From: Dysosmobacter welbionis
Lineage (GTDB): Bacteria; Bacillota; Clostridia; Oscillospirales; Oscillospiraceae
DNA: 64,000 nt
Reading direction: 5' to 3'
Assembly: GCF_005121165.3 (NCBI RefSeq)
Contig: NZ_CP034413.3
Coordinates: forward strand, 2,418,001-2,482,000
Part shown: positions 52,560 through 63,580 of the stretch, piece by piece
Numbering within the stretch: the first letter of the stretch is position 1
Layout: each line of letters starts with the position of its first letter
Program-made: the position numbers and the translations under genes
The notes under the pieces: generated by a model
What the model saw: only the letters and a program-made list of their open reading frames with translations
The model's database searches: none
Told to the model about the DNA's origin: nothing

Positions 52560-52679
52560 AAGCGTTTTTTCTCTTACACCGGGCGCGGCGCGTTCTCTTT
52601 TTGGCGCTGACAAAAAGAGAATGGGGGGCGCATCCCCCGTGGAAACGGCCCCCTGGCGGGAGCCAGTCTCCCCGGGTGG
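52560..52679 (-). repeat. Inverted repeat arm R in the 52-kb spacer
   Basis: Read on the minus strand it parallels arm L: CCCGGGGAGACTGGCTCCCG, then AGGGGGCCG, GGGGGATGCGCCCCCC and TTCTCTTTTTG. It also holds a hairpin, TTCTCTTTTTG/CAAAAAGAGAA (52593-52621). The two arms enclose about 420 bases of GC-rich sequence. Confidence 0.6.
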
Positions 52680-52765
52680 TTGAAAAGCGCCTCTACACCT
52701 CCGCCGGAGGCATTTCCGGCACTGAAAAGAGAAACCTCTCCTGAAAGGAGTCAATCATACACATT

Positions 52766-55593
<2,828 letters not shown>

Positions 55594-55720
55594 GCCGGGG
55601 CAGACGATCCCCTTGGAGCCCCCGCCGGAGCCCAGCGAAGCGGGTCCGGTGGGGAAAGGACGGGCCGCGGAGGCAGCAAGCCGAAGGCCGGGGCGCGGGA
55701 TCCGGAGCAGGCGAGGACGC
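55594..55720. mobile_element. Insert D between two uvrA 3' ends
   Basis: This 127-bp GC-rich insert has a hairpin with CCGGA/TCCGG and CCCC/GGGG arms (55620-55656). Its first 30 bases resemble spacer E at 47570. It does not clearly show the four-hairpin order, so it may be another class or a decayed one. Confidence 0.5.
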
Positions 55721-55800
55721 GCACAGGCACGCCGGAGGAGGTGGCCGCCTGCCGGTCGAGCTTCACGGGCTGGTACCTGAAAAAGCTGCTGGAGCGGTAA
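55721..55800 (+). repeat. uvrA 3' end, copy 2 (diverged)
   Basis: It would encode [25 protein letters not shown] and stop in frame. Most of the 12 base changes relative to copy 1 are silent or conservative. This suggests that it evolved under selection as a real gene end, or came from another uvrA. Confidence 0.8.
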
Positions 55801-55811
55801 GACCGCGCAAA

Positions 55812-55840
55812 AAGGGCCTCCGCTGTATGCGGAGGCCCTT
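55812..55840. terminator. Bidirectional terminator uvrA/tauE
   Basis: AAGGGCCTCCGC and GCGGAGGCCCTT form a perfect 12-bp stem with a five-base loop; the minus strand has a run of five T. It ends the tauE transcript and probably that of uvrA. Confidence 0.8.
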
Positions 55841-55852
55841 GTCTATGGGGCG

Positions 55853-56677
55853 TCAATTCCAGAAGTTCGGAAACAGCAGCTCCGAGATCACCTTCACCAG
55901 CAGCAGGAGCAGCACGACCACCACCGCAGGCCGGACGATTTTGCTGCCGTTCCTGATGGCCAGGCCGGCGCCCAGATAGTGTCCCAGGATGGAGGCCAGA
56001 GCGGCCGCCAGCCCCACACCCAGAACGACGGTCCCCGCCATCAGGGCGGAGCACACACCGCCGATGTTGGAGGCCAGGTTGATGACCTTTACCCCGCCGG
56101 CCGCGTGGCGGGTGTCCATCTTGCCCAAGTGGATGAACACCAGCATCAGAAAGGTGCCGGTGCCGGGGCCGTAGTAGCCGTCATACGTCCCGATGAGCAG
56201 CGCGGCGGCCCAGACGATGGCCGCCTGCCGCCGGGGCGGGATGGGGGCCGGCTCCTCCGGCCACATTTTGGTCCGCAGGGTGAAGAAGGCCACCACCGGC
56301 AGCACCGCCAGCAGCAGATACTTCAGCACCACATCCGGCGTGTGAAGCTGCAGCTGGGTCCCGCAGACGGAGCCTGCCACCGCCAGCCCGGCGGCAGGCA
56401 GGAACAGCCGCCAGTGAACGTACCCCTGGTGGATGAAGCGGGCGGTGGAAAACGCGGTGCCGATGCAGGAGGAGAGCTTATTGGTGCCCAAAACAAAGTG
56501 GGTGGGCAGGCCGGAGAAGGCCATCAGGTATACAGGGACGGAGATAATGCCGCCGCCCCCGGCGATGGCGTCCATAAAGCCGGCCAGAAAGACGCCGCCG
56601 CAGATCAGAAGGACCACCCACAGGGGGAAGCCGTCCAGCGTGGTTTCCGTGAAGAGAGTGGGGACCGAGGCTGACAT
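55853..56677 (-). CDS. TauE/SafE family membrane protein
   Basis: The 274-residue permease has about eight helices. It carries the two family repeats: GFMDAIAGGGGIISVPVYLM in the N-terminal half and IGTYDGYYGPGTGTFLMLVF in the C-terminal half. It is a full-length relative of the half-size pair at 43.4-44.1 kb. Substrates of the family include sulfite and organosulfonates; here it is unknown. The start at 56677 follows GGGAGG. Confidence 0.88.
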   Translation of the reverse strand: MSASVPTLFTETTLDGFPLWVVLLICGGVFLAGFMDAIAGGGGIISVPVYLMAFSGLPTHFVLGTNKLSSCIGTAFSTARFIHQGYVHWRLFLPAAGLAVAGSVCGTQLQLHTPDVVLKYLLLAVLPVVAFFTLRTKMWPEEPAPIPPRRQAAIVWAAALLIGTYDGYYGPGTGTFLMLVFIHLGKMDTRHAAGGVKVINLASNIGGVCSALMAGTVVLGVGLAAALASILGHYLGAGLAIRNGSKIVRPAVVVVLLLLLVKVISELLFPNFWN

Positions 56678-56716
56678 ATATGCACCTCCCGGAGTAAATT
56701 CGACAAAATCTCTATC

Positions 56717-56745
56717 AGTATACCAGCTCCATAGGCCCCTGGCAA
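56717..56745 (-). promoter_or_regulatory. Sigma-A promoter of tauE
   Basis: TTGCCA (56745-56740), a 17-base spacer and TATACT (56722-56717) lie 40 bases upstream of the tauE start. Confidence 0.7.
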
Positions 56746-56797
56746 GAGCAGAAGCGCCGCAATTTTGCTGAAATTCCCGCATCTCCCCGAAGAAATG

Positions 56798-56824
56798 CCG
56801 CCGGAACGGTTGTTTTTCCGGCGG
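56798..56824. other. Hairpin upstream of era
   Basis: CCGCCGGAA and TTCCGGCGG form a perfect 9-bp stem with a nine-base loop, about 70 bases before era. A possible era promoter (TTGTTT at 56810, TACTGT at 56833) overlaps it. Role is unclear. Confidence 0.4.
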
Positions 56825-56895
56825 GCGTGTGATACTGTGAAACAGGCGGGGCGGGATCGCCCGCGAAAATGCTCAAAGAAAGTTGAGGATCACCT

Positions 56896-57795
56896 ATGTC
56901 AAACATCAAAAACGTCGCCATGATTACCGTGTGCGGACGGCCCAACGTGGGCAAGTCCAGCCTGACCAACGCCCTGGTGGGGGAAAAGGTGGCCATCGTC
57001 TCCAACAAGGCACAGACCACCCGGAACCGCATCTACGGCGTGGTGAACCGGGAGGACACCCAGTATATCCTGCTGGACACGCCCGGCCTCCACAAGCCCA
57101 AGTCCGCCCTGGGGGACTACATGGTGAAGGTCGTCACCTCCAGCCTCTCCGACGTGGACTGCGCCCTGCTGCTAGTGGAGCCCATCCCCCATGTGGGCGG
57201 CCCGGAGCAGGCACTCATCGACCGGATCCGGGAGGAGGAGATCCCCTGCATCCTCTGCGTCAACAAGATTGACACTGTGGAACCGGCGGAGCTGCTGCCG
57301 GTGATCGCCGCTTACAACCAGGCATGGGACGGCTTTGACGCGATCATCCCCATCTCCGCCCACACCGGCAGCGGCCTGAAGGATCTGATGAAGGAACTGC
57401 GGAAGTATGCCCAGGAAGGCCCTCAGCTGTTCCCGGACGGGATGACGACGGACCAGCCGGAGCGGCAGGTGATGGGGGAAATCCTGCGGGAGAAGCTGCT
57501 GCTGTGCCTGGACAAGGAGATCCCCCACGGCACGGCGGTGGAGATCACGAAGTTCTCTGAGCGGGACAGCGGCGTCATCGACGTGGACGCCACCATCTAC
57601 TGTGAGAAGGCCAGCCACAAGGGGATCATTATCGGCAAGCAGGGGGCCATGCTGAAAAAGATCAGTTCCCTGGCCCGGCAGGATATGGAGAAGTTCATGG
57701 GCACCAAGGTGTATCTGGAGACCTGGGTGAAGGTCAAGGAGAACTGGCGGGACAACGTGAACTACGTGCGGAGCTTCGGGTACCGGGACGAATAA
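56896..57795 (+). CDS. era: GTPase Era
   Basis: The 299-residue GTPase binds 16S rRNA and aids 30S assembly. The G motifs are CGRPNVGKSSLTNALVG (G1), LDTPGLHKPK (G3) and CVNKID (G4). The C-terminal KH domain contains KGIIIGKQGAMLKKISSLAR. It heads a plus-strand series that includes yqzL and recO, the classical neighbours, with two flavodoxin-like genes placed between. Confidence 0.96.
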   Translation: MSNIKNVAMITVCGRPNVGKSSLTNALVGEKVAIVSNKAQTTRNRIYGVVNREDTQYILLDTPGLHKPKSALGDYMVKVVTSSLSDVDCALLLVEPIPHVGGPEQALIDRIREEEIPCILCVNKIDTVEPAELLPVIAAYNQAWDGFDAIIPISAHTGSGLKDLMKELRKYAQEGPQLFPDGMTTDQPERQVMGEILREKLLLCLDKEIPHGTAVEITKFSERDSGVIDVDATIYCEKASHKGIIIGKQGAMLKKISSLARQDMEKFMGTKVYLETWVKVKENWRDNVNYVRSFGYRDE

Positions 57796-57850
57796 GGAGG
57801 AAGCGTGCGGTCTCCGGTATTCCGCAGGCTGCCGTGCGGGGAGTGAGAAT

Positions 57851-58366
57851 ATGAGACTGGTATTGAGCGACACGGCACTGCCAACCGGACTGCCGGTCCG
57901 GGAGGACTGGCACTATGTGGACCTGAGCCAGCTGAAAATCGCGGACTGTATGGGCTGCTTCAGCTGCTGGGTCAGAACGCCGGGGCGGTGCGTGATCCGG
58001 GACGACGCTGTAGGCGTATATCCCCTGATTGCCCACAGCGACCATGTGATCTATGTCAGCCGTCTCTTCTGCGGGTCCTATGACGTACCGATGAAGACCA
58101 TGCTGGAGCGGGCCATTCCCATCCAGCAGGCGTTTATTCGGATACACCACGGAGAGACGCACCATATACAGCGGGCGGTGGCGGAGAAAGACGCGGTGAT
58201 TCTGGCCTATGGAGATACCGGAGACGAGGAGCAGGCGCTCTTCCGTCTGCTGGCGGCCCGCAACGCCCATAATATGCTGTTTCGGAGCTGGAGTGTCCGC
58301 TTCCTTCGGGAAGAGGAGCTGGCCGGGGCCATTAGGGAGGAGGTACGCGCATGGGAAAGCTCCTGA
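57851..58366 (+). CDS. NAD(P)H-dependent FMN reductase-like flavoprotein 1
   Basis: The 171-residue protein has DCMGCFSCWVRTPGRCVIRD, the Cys-containing loop typical of the iron-sulfur/FMN flavodoxin-like reductases. SRLFCGSYDVPMKTMLERAI follows in the family position. The usual N-terminal FMN loop is short. It overlaps the next gene by 16 bases, and the two products probably work together. Substrate is unknown. Confidence 0.78.
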   Translation: MRLVLSDTALPTGLPVREDWHYVDLSQLKIADCMGCFSCWVRTPGRCVIRDDAVGVYPLIAHSDHVIYVSRLFCGSYDVPMKTMLERAIPIQQAFIRIHHGETHHIQRAVAEKDAVILAYGDTGDEEQALFRLLAARNAHNMLFRSWSVRFLREEELAGAIREEVRAWESS

Positions 58367-58947
58367 TCGTCAATGGGAGTCCCCGGGCGCCCCGTTCCAA
58401 CTCCCGGAGGTATATCGAACAGTTTCTTCCGTGTTGGGGAGAGACGGCGGACCAGTATACCGCGCTGAGGGGTGGACCGCTCTCCCCAGAGGACTGTACG
58501 GATCTGCTGCTGGTGTTCCCCCTGTACGCAGACGGCATACCGGCGGTGCTGATGAGGACCCTGAAGGAACTCGCAGTATGGAGGGGAACGGCCCGCCCCA
58601 GGATCCACGTACTGGTGAACTGCGGCTTTCTGGAGCCGGAGCAGACCCGGCCTGCGGTAGAAATGGTGCGCTTTTTCTGCAAACGATATGGATTTCCCTG
58701 GGGGATGGCGCTGCAGATCGGCTCGGGAGAGGCGATCTTGAATACGCCTTTTTCCTTTCTGGTGCGGCGGGGCCTGCGCCGCCTGGCCGCTGGTATGCGG
58801 GCGGGACGGAGCGAGGTGCTGTCGGTGCGGATGCCGCTGAACAGGCGGATGTTCGTCTGGGCCTCCGGCCGGTACTGGACTGATTACGGCGCGAAAAACA
58901 ACATCACCGCCGGAGAGATGCGGACCATGGAGATCGAGGGAGGCTAG
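58351..58947 (+). CDS. Flavodoxin-like protein 2
   Basis: The 198-residue protein begins MGKLLIVNGSPRAPRSNSRR, the FMN phosphate-binding loop of the flavodoxin-like fold. DLLLVFPLYADGIPAVLMRT follows. It seems to complement the preceding gene, which has the Cys loop. A pair of overlapping flavodoxin-like genes between era and yqzL looks like a later insertion into a conserved gene order. Confidence 0.75.
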   Translation: MGKLLIVNGSPRAPRSNSRRYIEQFLPCWGETADQYTALRGGPLSPEDCTDLLLVFPLYADGIPAVLMRTLKELAVWRGTARPRIHVLVNCGFLEPEQTRPAVEMVRFFCKRYGFPWGMALQIGSGEAILNTPFSFLVRRGLRRLAAGMRAGRSEVLSVRMPLNRRMFVWASGRYWTDYGAKNNITAGEMRTMEIEGG

Positions 58948-59009
58948 AGATTTCCAGCCATAAAAATCCGACAACATTCGCAGACTACTCCTGGGAGGAG
59001 GTCTGCGGA

Positions 59010-59120
59010 ATGGACACACAAAGGCTTTGGGAGTGCTTCTGCCTCACCGGCGAACCGCTGGTGTACCTGCTGTATCAGGCCGCTCTGGACCAGGAGTCCG
59101 GCGGCGGGATCAGCGCATAG
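59010..59120 (+). CDS. yqzL: YqzL-like small protein
   Basis: The 36-residue protein is MDTQRLWECFCLTGEPLVYL followed by LYQAALDQESGGGISA. YqzL proteins of this size lie between era and recO in Firmicutes and share the W-x-x-F-x-x-TG-x-x-x-x-YL pattern. GGAGGAGG lies just before ATG 59010. Function is unknown. Confidence 0.75.
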   Translation: MDTQRLWECFCLTGEPLVYLLYQAALDQESGGGISA

Positions 59121-59161
59121 AACGGAGGGCGGACGCTCTCCGTACATAAGGAGGGAGCGCG

Positions 59162-59938
59162 TTGGCCGAGCGGGCCTACATCGTGACAAAGGGCGTGGTC
59201 CTGCGGGAGACGGAGACGAAAGAGGCGGATAAGATCCTGACGCTGCTGACAGCGGACCGGGGCAAGATCTCCGTCATCGCCCGGGGCGTCCGGCGGAAGA
59301 GCTGCAAGTACGCCGCCTGCGCCCAGCAGATGGTCTATTCGGAGTGGACCCTCTATCAGAAGGGCGAGTGGTACTACGCCAATGAAGGAGCCACGGCGGA
59401 GCTGTTCAACGGCCTGCGGACGAATCTGGAGGCGCTGGCCCTGGGCTGCTACTTCGCGGAGCTGACAGAGACCGTCACGGCGCCGGAGGTCCCTGCCGGG
59501 GCACTGCTGCCCCATCTGCTGAACGGGCTGTACGCCCTCTCCGCTTTACAGAAGCCGCCGGCGCTGGTGAAGCCCGCCTTTGAGATCAAACTGCTGTGCT
59601 TGGCGGGATATGAACCTTTGGCGGACAGCTGCGCCTACTGCGGCCGGCCGGACCCGGAGCAGCCCCTGCTGGACGTGGTACAGGGCATCCTGCGGTGCCG
59701 GAGCTGCGGCGCGAAGGAGAGTGCCCTCTCCATGCCCCTGTGCCCGGATTCCCTGGCGGCCCTGCGGCATATCGTGTACGGGGACCCCAAGCGGCTCTAC
59801 TCGTTCCGGCTGACAGGCCCGGCGCTGGAGCGACTCTCCGCGGCGGCGGAGGCTTTCGTGGCCGCCCAGCTGGAGCGGGGATTCCGGACGCTGGAATTTT
59901 ACAAGAGCCTCCAGCCGCCGGAAGAGTTGTCGAAATAA
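59162..59938 (+). CDS. recO: DNA repair protein RecO
   Basis: The 258-residue protein has the N-terminal OB fold (AYIVTKGVVLRETETKEADK and GKISVIARGVRR) and the zinc site CAYCGRPDPEQP/CRSCGAKES. RecO loads RecA on SSB-covered DNA with RecF and RecR. The start is TTG 59162 after GGAGGGAG. It follows yqzL. Confidence 0.93.
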   Translation: MAERAYIVTKGVVLRETETKEADKILTLLTADRGKISVIARGVRRKSCKYAACAQQMVYSEWTLYQKGEWYYANEGATAELFNGLRTNLEALALGCYFAELTETVTAPEVPAGALLPHLLNGLYALSALQKPPALVKPAFEIKLLCLAGYEPLADSCAYCGRPDPEQPLLDVVQGILRCRSCGAKESALSMPLCPDSLAALRHIVYGDPKRLYSFRLTGPALERLSAAAEAFVAAQLERGFRTLEFYKSLQPPEELSK

Positions 59939-59986
59939 GATACATTTTGTATTTCTTTTGCTGATTTATACGAAACGGAGCGGAAT

Positions 59987-60469
59987 ATGACAGAATTTGT
60001 CCTCGGCTCCTACCGGCTGGAGGTGGACGTGGAGGCCACCCGGGCCTGGTATGGCCGTTACGGTAACGCTACCGGGGGCTGCGGCTGCGCCTACTGCCGA
60101 AACTATGCTGCCGCAGTTGGGGTCCTGCCGCCAGAAGCAGCAGCGTTTCTGGAACCCCTGGGGCTTAACCTCCGCAGGCCCGGAGATATTGGCGAGTATG
60201 GTCCCCGCCAGGGCGGGCGGTGGTATATGCCCATGTGGCACATTGCAGGCCGCCTGCTGGAAGCGGGGGAGGGAGAGCTGCCCGTTGCCCCCGGCGTCAC
60301 CGCCGGGTTCGCCACAGATATGGGACCGTTCCTCCGGAACTTCCCGGAGCCCTGCTTCCAGTGCTGGCTTTCCATGACCCTGCCCTGGGTGCTGGAGGAA
60401 CCGGCAGATGAAGCAGCTGACGACAGGGACGATGAAGTGAAAACCCTTGACAGGAGAACCGAACCATGA
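59987..60469 (+). CDS. Conserved hypothetical protein with Cys motif
   Basis: The 160-residue protein begins MTEFVLGSYRLEVDVEATRA and contains GGCGCAYCRNYAAAV, which may bind a metal. MWHIAGRLLEAGEGELPVAP follows. The C-terminus is acidic. It overlaps mutS2 by four bases and is therefore probably translated with it. I do not recognise a named family. Confidence 0.65.
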   Translation: MTEFVLGSYRLEVDVEATRAWYGRYGNATGGCGCAYCRNYAAAVGVLPPEAAAFLEPLGLNLRRPGDIGEYGPRQGGRWYMPMWHIAGRLLEAGEGELPVAPGVTAGFATDMGPFLRNFPEPCFQCWLSMTLPWVLEEPADEAADDRDDEVKTLDRRTEP

Positions 60470-62859
60470 GTGACCTATTTGACAAATCCATCCGCACCCT
60501 GGAGCTGCCCCGGGTGCTGGAGCTGCTGAGCGAGCAGGCTGTCAGCGCCGAGGCCAAGCAGCGGGCCCTGCGCCTCCGGCCGGAGACGGAGCCGGAGGAG
60601 GTGCTGCGCCTGCTGGACCAGACGGACGCGGCCCGAAATCTCATCGGCCTGCGGGGCAGTCCGTCGTTTTCCGGCGTGAAGCCGGTGGCGGAGGCCCTGG
60701 ACCGGGCGGACCGGGGCGGCGCCCTGAACACTCGGGAGCTGCTGACCATCGCGGATCTGCTGACCGCCGCCCGCCGGGCCAAGGAGTACTTCAACGACGA
60801 GGCGGCGGAGAAAACCGCCATCGACCACCTGTTCCTCTCCCTCCACGGCAACCGCTTTCTGGAGGAGAAGATCAAGCGGGCCATCCCGGACGAGGACACC
60901 ATCGCCGACGCCGCCAGCACGGAGCTGGCGGACATCCGCCGCCACATGCGGGCGGCCCAGGCCAAGAGCCGCCAGATCCTTCAAAAGATCATCTCCTCCC
61001 CCAGCTATGGGAAAATTTTGCAGGAGACCATCATCACCCAGCGGGACGGCCGCTTCGTGGTGCCGGTGAAGGCGGAGCACAAGGGCGACCTGCCGGGACT
61101 GGTCCACGACATCTCCTCCACCGGAGCCACGCTGTTCGTGGAGCCTATGGGGGTGGTCCAGGCTAACAACGAGTATATTGAGCTGCAGGCCAAGGAGCAG
61201 AAGGAGATCGACCGCATCCTGGCGGAGTTCTCCGCCGAGGCTGCCGCCCACCGGGAGGACATCCAGTGGGACTACGACACCCTGGTCCACCTGGACCTGA
61301 TCTTCGCCCGGGGCCAGCTGAGCTACAAGATGAACGCCGTGCGGCCGGAGGTCCGCCGGGACGGCGCTATCCATCTGCGCAAGGCCCGCCACCCCCTGCT
61401 GGACCCCAAGACGGCGGTGCCCATCGACATCGAGCTGGGGGACACCTTTGACACCTTGGTCATCACCGGTCCCAACACCGGCGGCAAGACCGTGACCCTC
61501 AAGACCCTGGGCCTGCTGACGCTGATGACCCAGTGCGGCCTCCACATCCCGGCGGCGGACCGGAGCGCCGTGTCCGTCTATGAGCGGGTGCTGGCGGACA
61601 TCGGCGACGAGCAGAGCATCGAGCAGAGCCTGTCTACCTTCTCTGCCCACATGGTGAACATCGTGGAGATTTTAAAAGAGGCGGATCGGCACAGCCTGGT
61701 GCTGTTTGACGAGCTGGGGGCCGGCACGGACCCGGTGGAGGGCGCGGCCCTGGCCATCGCCGTCATCCAGCACGTGCGGCGGCTGGGGGCCAAGGTGGCC
61801 GCCACCACCCACTATGCGGAGCTGAAGACCTTCGCCATGACTACGGCAGGGGTGGAGAACGCCTCCTGCGAGTTCGACGTGGAGACGCTGGCGCCCACCT
61901 ACCGGCTGCTGATCGGCATTCCCGGCAAATCCAACGCCTTTGCCATCTCCCGGCGGCTGGGGCTGCCGGAGGACGTCATTGCCGCCGCCCAGGGGCAGAT
62001 GAGCGGCGAGAGCGTCCGGTTCGAGGACATCCTGACCCAGCTGGAGGAGAAGCGCCAGGCCCTGGAGAAGCGGGAGCAGGAGGCGGACCGCCTGCTGCGC
62101 CAGCGGGAAGAGGACGCCAGGCGCGCCCGGGAGTTCCGGGAGCAGATGGAGCGGGCCAAGGACAACGCCCGGAGCCGGGGCGAGGCGGAGGCCAAGCGCA
62201 TCCTCCGGGACGCCCGGACGGCGGCGGACCAGGTGTTCCAGGAGCTCAGCGAGATGCGGAAGGCCCAGGCCAAGGCCGAACGGATGCTGAACGAAAATGA
62301 GGCCCGTGCGGCCCTCCGCCGCACGCTGAACGAGGCGGAGGAGGCCGTGTCCCGCCGCGACGCCCGGCAGGAGCCCATCCCCAAGCCCAGCCGCCCCATC
62401 CGGGCGGGGGATCTGGTGGAGATCCCCGGTGTCAAAACGCCGGCGGAGGTAGTGTCCGTGGGCAAGGACGGCACCTTGCAGCTGAAAGCCGGTATTTTGA
62501 AGATGAAAGCCAAGGTAGACGAAGTGCGTCTTATCGAGGATGACGAGCGGGCCGCCAGGAAGAAGACGCCCTCTGTCACCATTCGCCAGAACGCCGACCG
62601 CGCCCTGCGGGCTTCTGCCGCCCGGGAACTGGACATCCGAGGGATGGAGACACTGGAGGCGGAGAGCGTGGTGGAAAACTTCATTTCCGCCGCCGTCATG
62701 GGCAAACTGGAGACCGTAACCATCATCCACGGCAAGGGCACCGGGGCCTTGCGGAAGGCCGTCCACGACATCCTCCGCCGGAATAAGGCTGTGAAGAGCT
62801 TCCGCCTGGGCGTCTACGGCGAGGGAGAGAGCGGCGTCACCGTGGTGACGCTGAAGTGA
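60466..62859 (+). CDS. mutS2: Endonuclease MutS2
   Basis: The 797-residue protein has the MutS core with Walker A TGPNTGGKTVTLKTLGLL and Walker B VLFDELGAGTDPVEGAALAI. A long coiled coil lies at about 510-640. The C-terminal Smr nuclease domain shows LDIRGMETLEAESVVENFI and HGKGTGALRKAVHDILRRNK. MutS2 suppresses recombination or rescues collided ribosomes in Firmicutes. The length is normal and no defect is seen. Confidence 0.95.
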   Translation: MSDLFDKSIRTLELPRVLELLSEQAVSAEAKQRALRLRPETEPEEVLRLLDQTDAARNLIGLRGSPSFSGVKPVAEALDRADRGGALNTRELLTIADLLTAARRAKEYFNDEAAEKTAIDHLFLSLHGNRFLEEKIKRAIPDEDTIADAASTELADIRRHMRAAQAKSRQILQKIISSPSYGKILQETIITQRDGRFVVPVKAEHKGDLPGLVHDISSTGATLFVEPMGVVQANNEYIELQAKEQKEIDRILAEFSAEAAAHREDIQWDYDTLVHLDLIFARGQLSYKMNAVRPEVRRDGAIHLRKARHPLLDPKTAVPIDIELGDTFDTLVITGPNTGGKTVTLKTLGLLTLMTQCGLHIPAADRSAVSVYERVLADIGDEQSIEQSLSTFSAHMVNIVEILKEADRHSLVLFDELGAGTDPVEGAALAIAVIQHVRRLGAKVAATTHYAELKTFAMTTAGVENASCEFDVETLAPTYRLLIGIPGKSNAFAISRRLGLPEDVIAAAQGQMSGESVRFEDILTQLEEKRQALEKREQEADRLLRQREEDARRAREFREQMERAKDNARSRGEAEAKRILRDARTAADQVFQELSEMRKAQAKAERMLNENEARAALRRTLNEAEEAVSRRDARQEPIPKPSRPIRAGDLVEIPGVKTPAEVVSVGKDGTLQLKAGILKMKAKVDEVRLIEDDERAARKKTPSVTIRQNADRALRASAARELDIRGMETLEAESVVENFISAAVMGKLETVTIIHGKGTGALRKAVHDILRRNKAVKSFRLGVYGEGESGVTVVTLK

Positions 62860-63017
62860 GCCGGAGCCTGTCGCCGCGGTGCGGCATCAGGCGTCCTGCG
62901 CGGCGGGACCTTGGAGTGTGAGGGCTCTGCCTGACCGCCCCAATTAAATGCGGGATTCCTGTGGGGTGCTCCCCATGGGGGCGGCGAGCCCGGCAACACT
63001 GAAATGAGGGGGTTGAC

Positions 63018-63524
63018 ATGGCACTGACCTTTCGATTTGCACAGGAGACCGACACGCTCCTGATCCTGCAATTCATCCGGGAGCTGGCCGACTACGAGCA
63101 CCTGCTGGACCAGGTGGTGGCCGATGAGGCCACCCTCCGGGACCAGCTGTTTGAAAAGCGCCGAGCCGAGGTCCTCTTTGCCCTGGAGGACGGGACAGAG
63201 GTGGGCTTCGCCCTGTTTTTTCAAAACTTCTCCACCTTCCTGGGTCGGGCGGGCCTGTATCTGGAGGACCTGTATGTCCGGCCGGAGCACCGGGGAAAGG
63301 GATATGGCAAGGCTTTCTTCCGGCGGCTGGCGGCCATCGCCGCGGAGCGGGACTGCGGCCGCCTGGAGTGGTGGTGCCTGGACTGGAACACCCCCAGCAT
63401 CGGCTTCTACAAGTCCCTGGGGGCGGAGACCATGGAGGACTGGACCGTTTACCGCCTTACCGGACCGGCATTGCAGAGGCTGGCAGAACCGGAATCTCCG
63501 GTTGCGGAAACCGATGAGATTTGA
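63018..63524 (+). CDS. GNAT family N-acetyltransferase
   Basis: The 168-residue enzyme contains the acetyl-CoA loop VRPEHRGKGYGKAFFRRLAA and WWCLDWNTPSIGFYKSLGAE. The overall layout resembles the spermidine/diamine acetyltransferase-like group (FALFFQNFSTFLGRAGLYLE). The acceptor is unknown. ATG 63018 follows GAGGGGG. The 62860-63017 spacer shows no gene. Confidence 0.85.
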   Translation: MALTFRFAQETDTLLILQFIRELADYEHLLDQVVADEATLRDQLFEKRRAEVLFALEDGTEVGFALFFQNFSTFLGRAGLYLEDLYVRPEHRGKGYGKAFFRRLAAIAAERDCGRLEWWCLDWNTPSIGFYKSLGAETMEDWTVYRLTGPALQRLAEPESPVAETDEI

Positions 63525-63530
63525 TATACT
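63502..63530 (+). promoter_or_regulatory. Sigma-A promoter of the phosphorylase gene
   Basis: TTGCGG (63502-63507), a 17-base spacer and TATACT (63525-63530) overlap the end of the GNAT gene and lie about 50 bases before the next start. Confidence 0.55.
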
Positions 63531-63580
63531 GGAGTCACACTAAAACACACATTCTGGAAATTGCACAATGAGGTGATTTT

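Noticed and set aside
51833-52610. Several frames of 110-200 residues in the 52-kb spacer
   Set aside because: Frames overlap on both strands, lack ribosome sites, and are rich in Arg/Pro/Ser. They reflect GC-rich repeat DNA.
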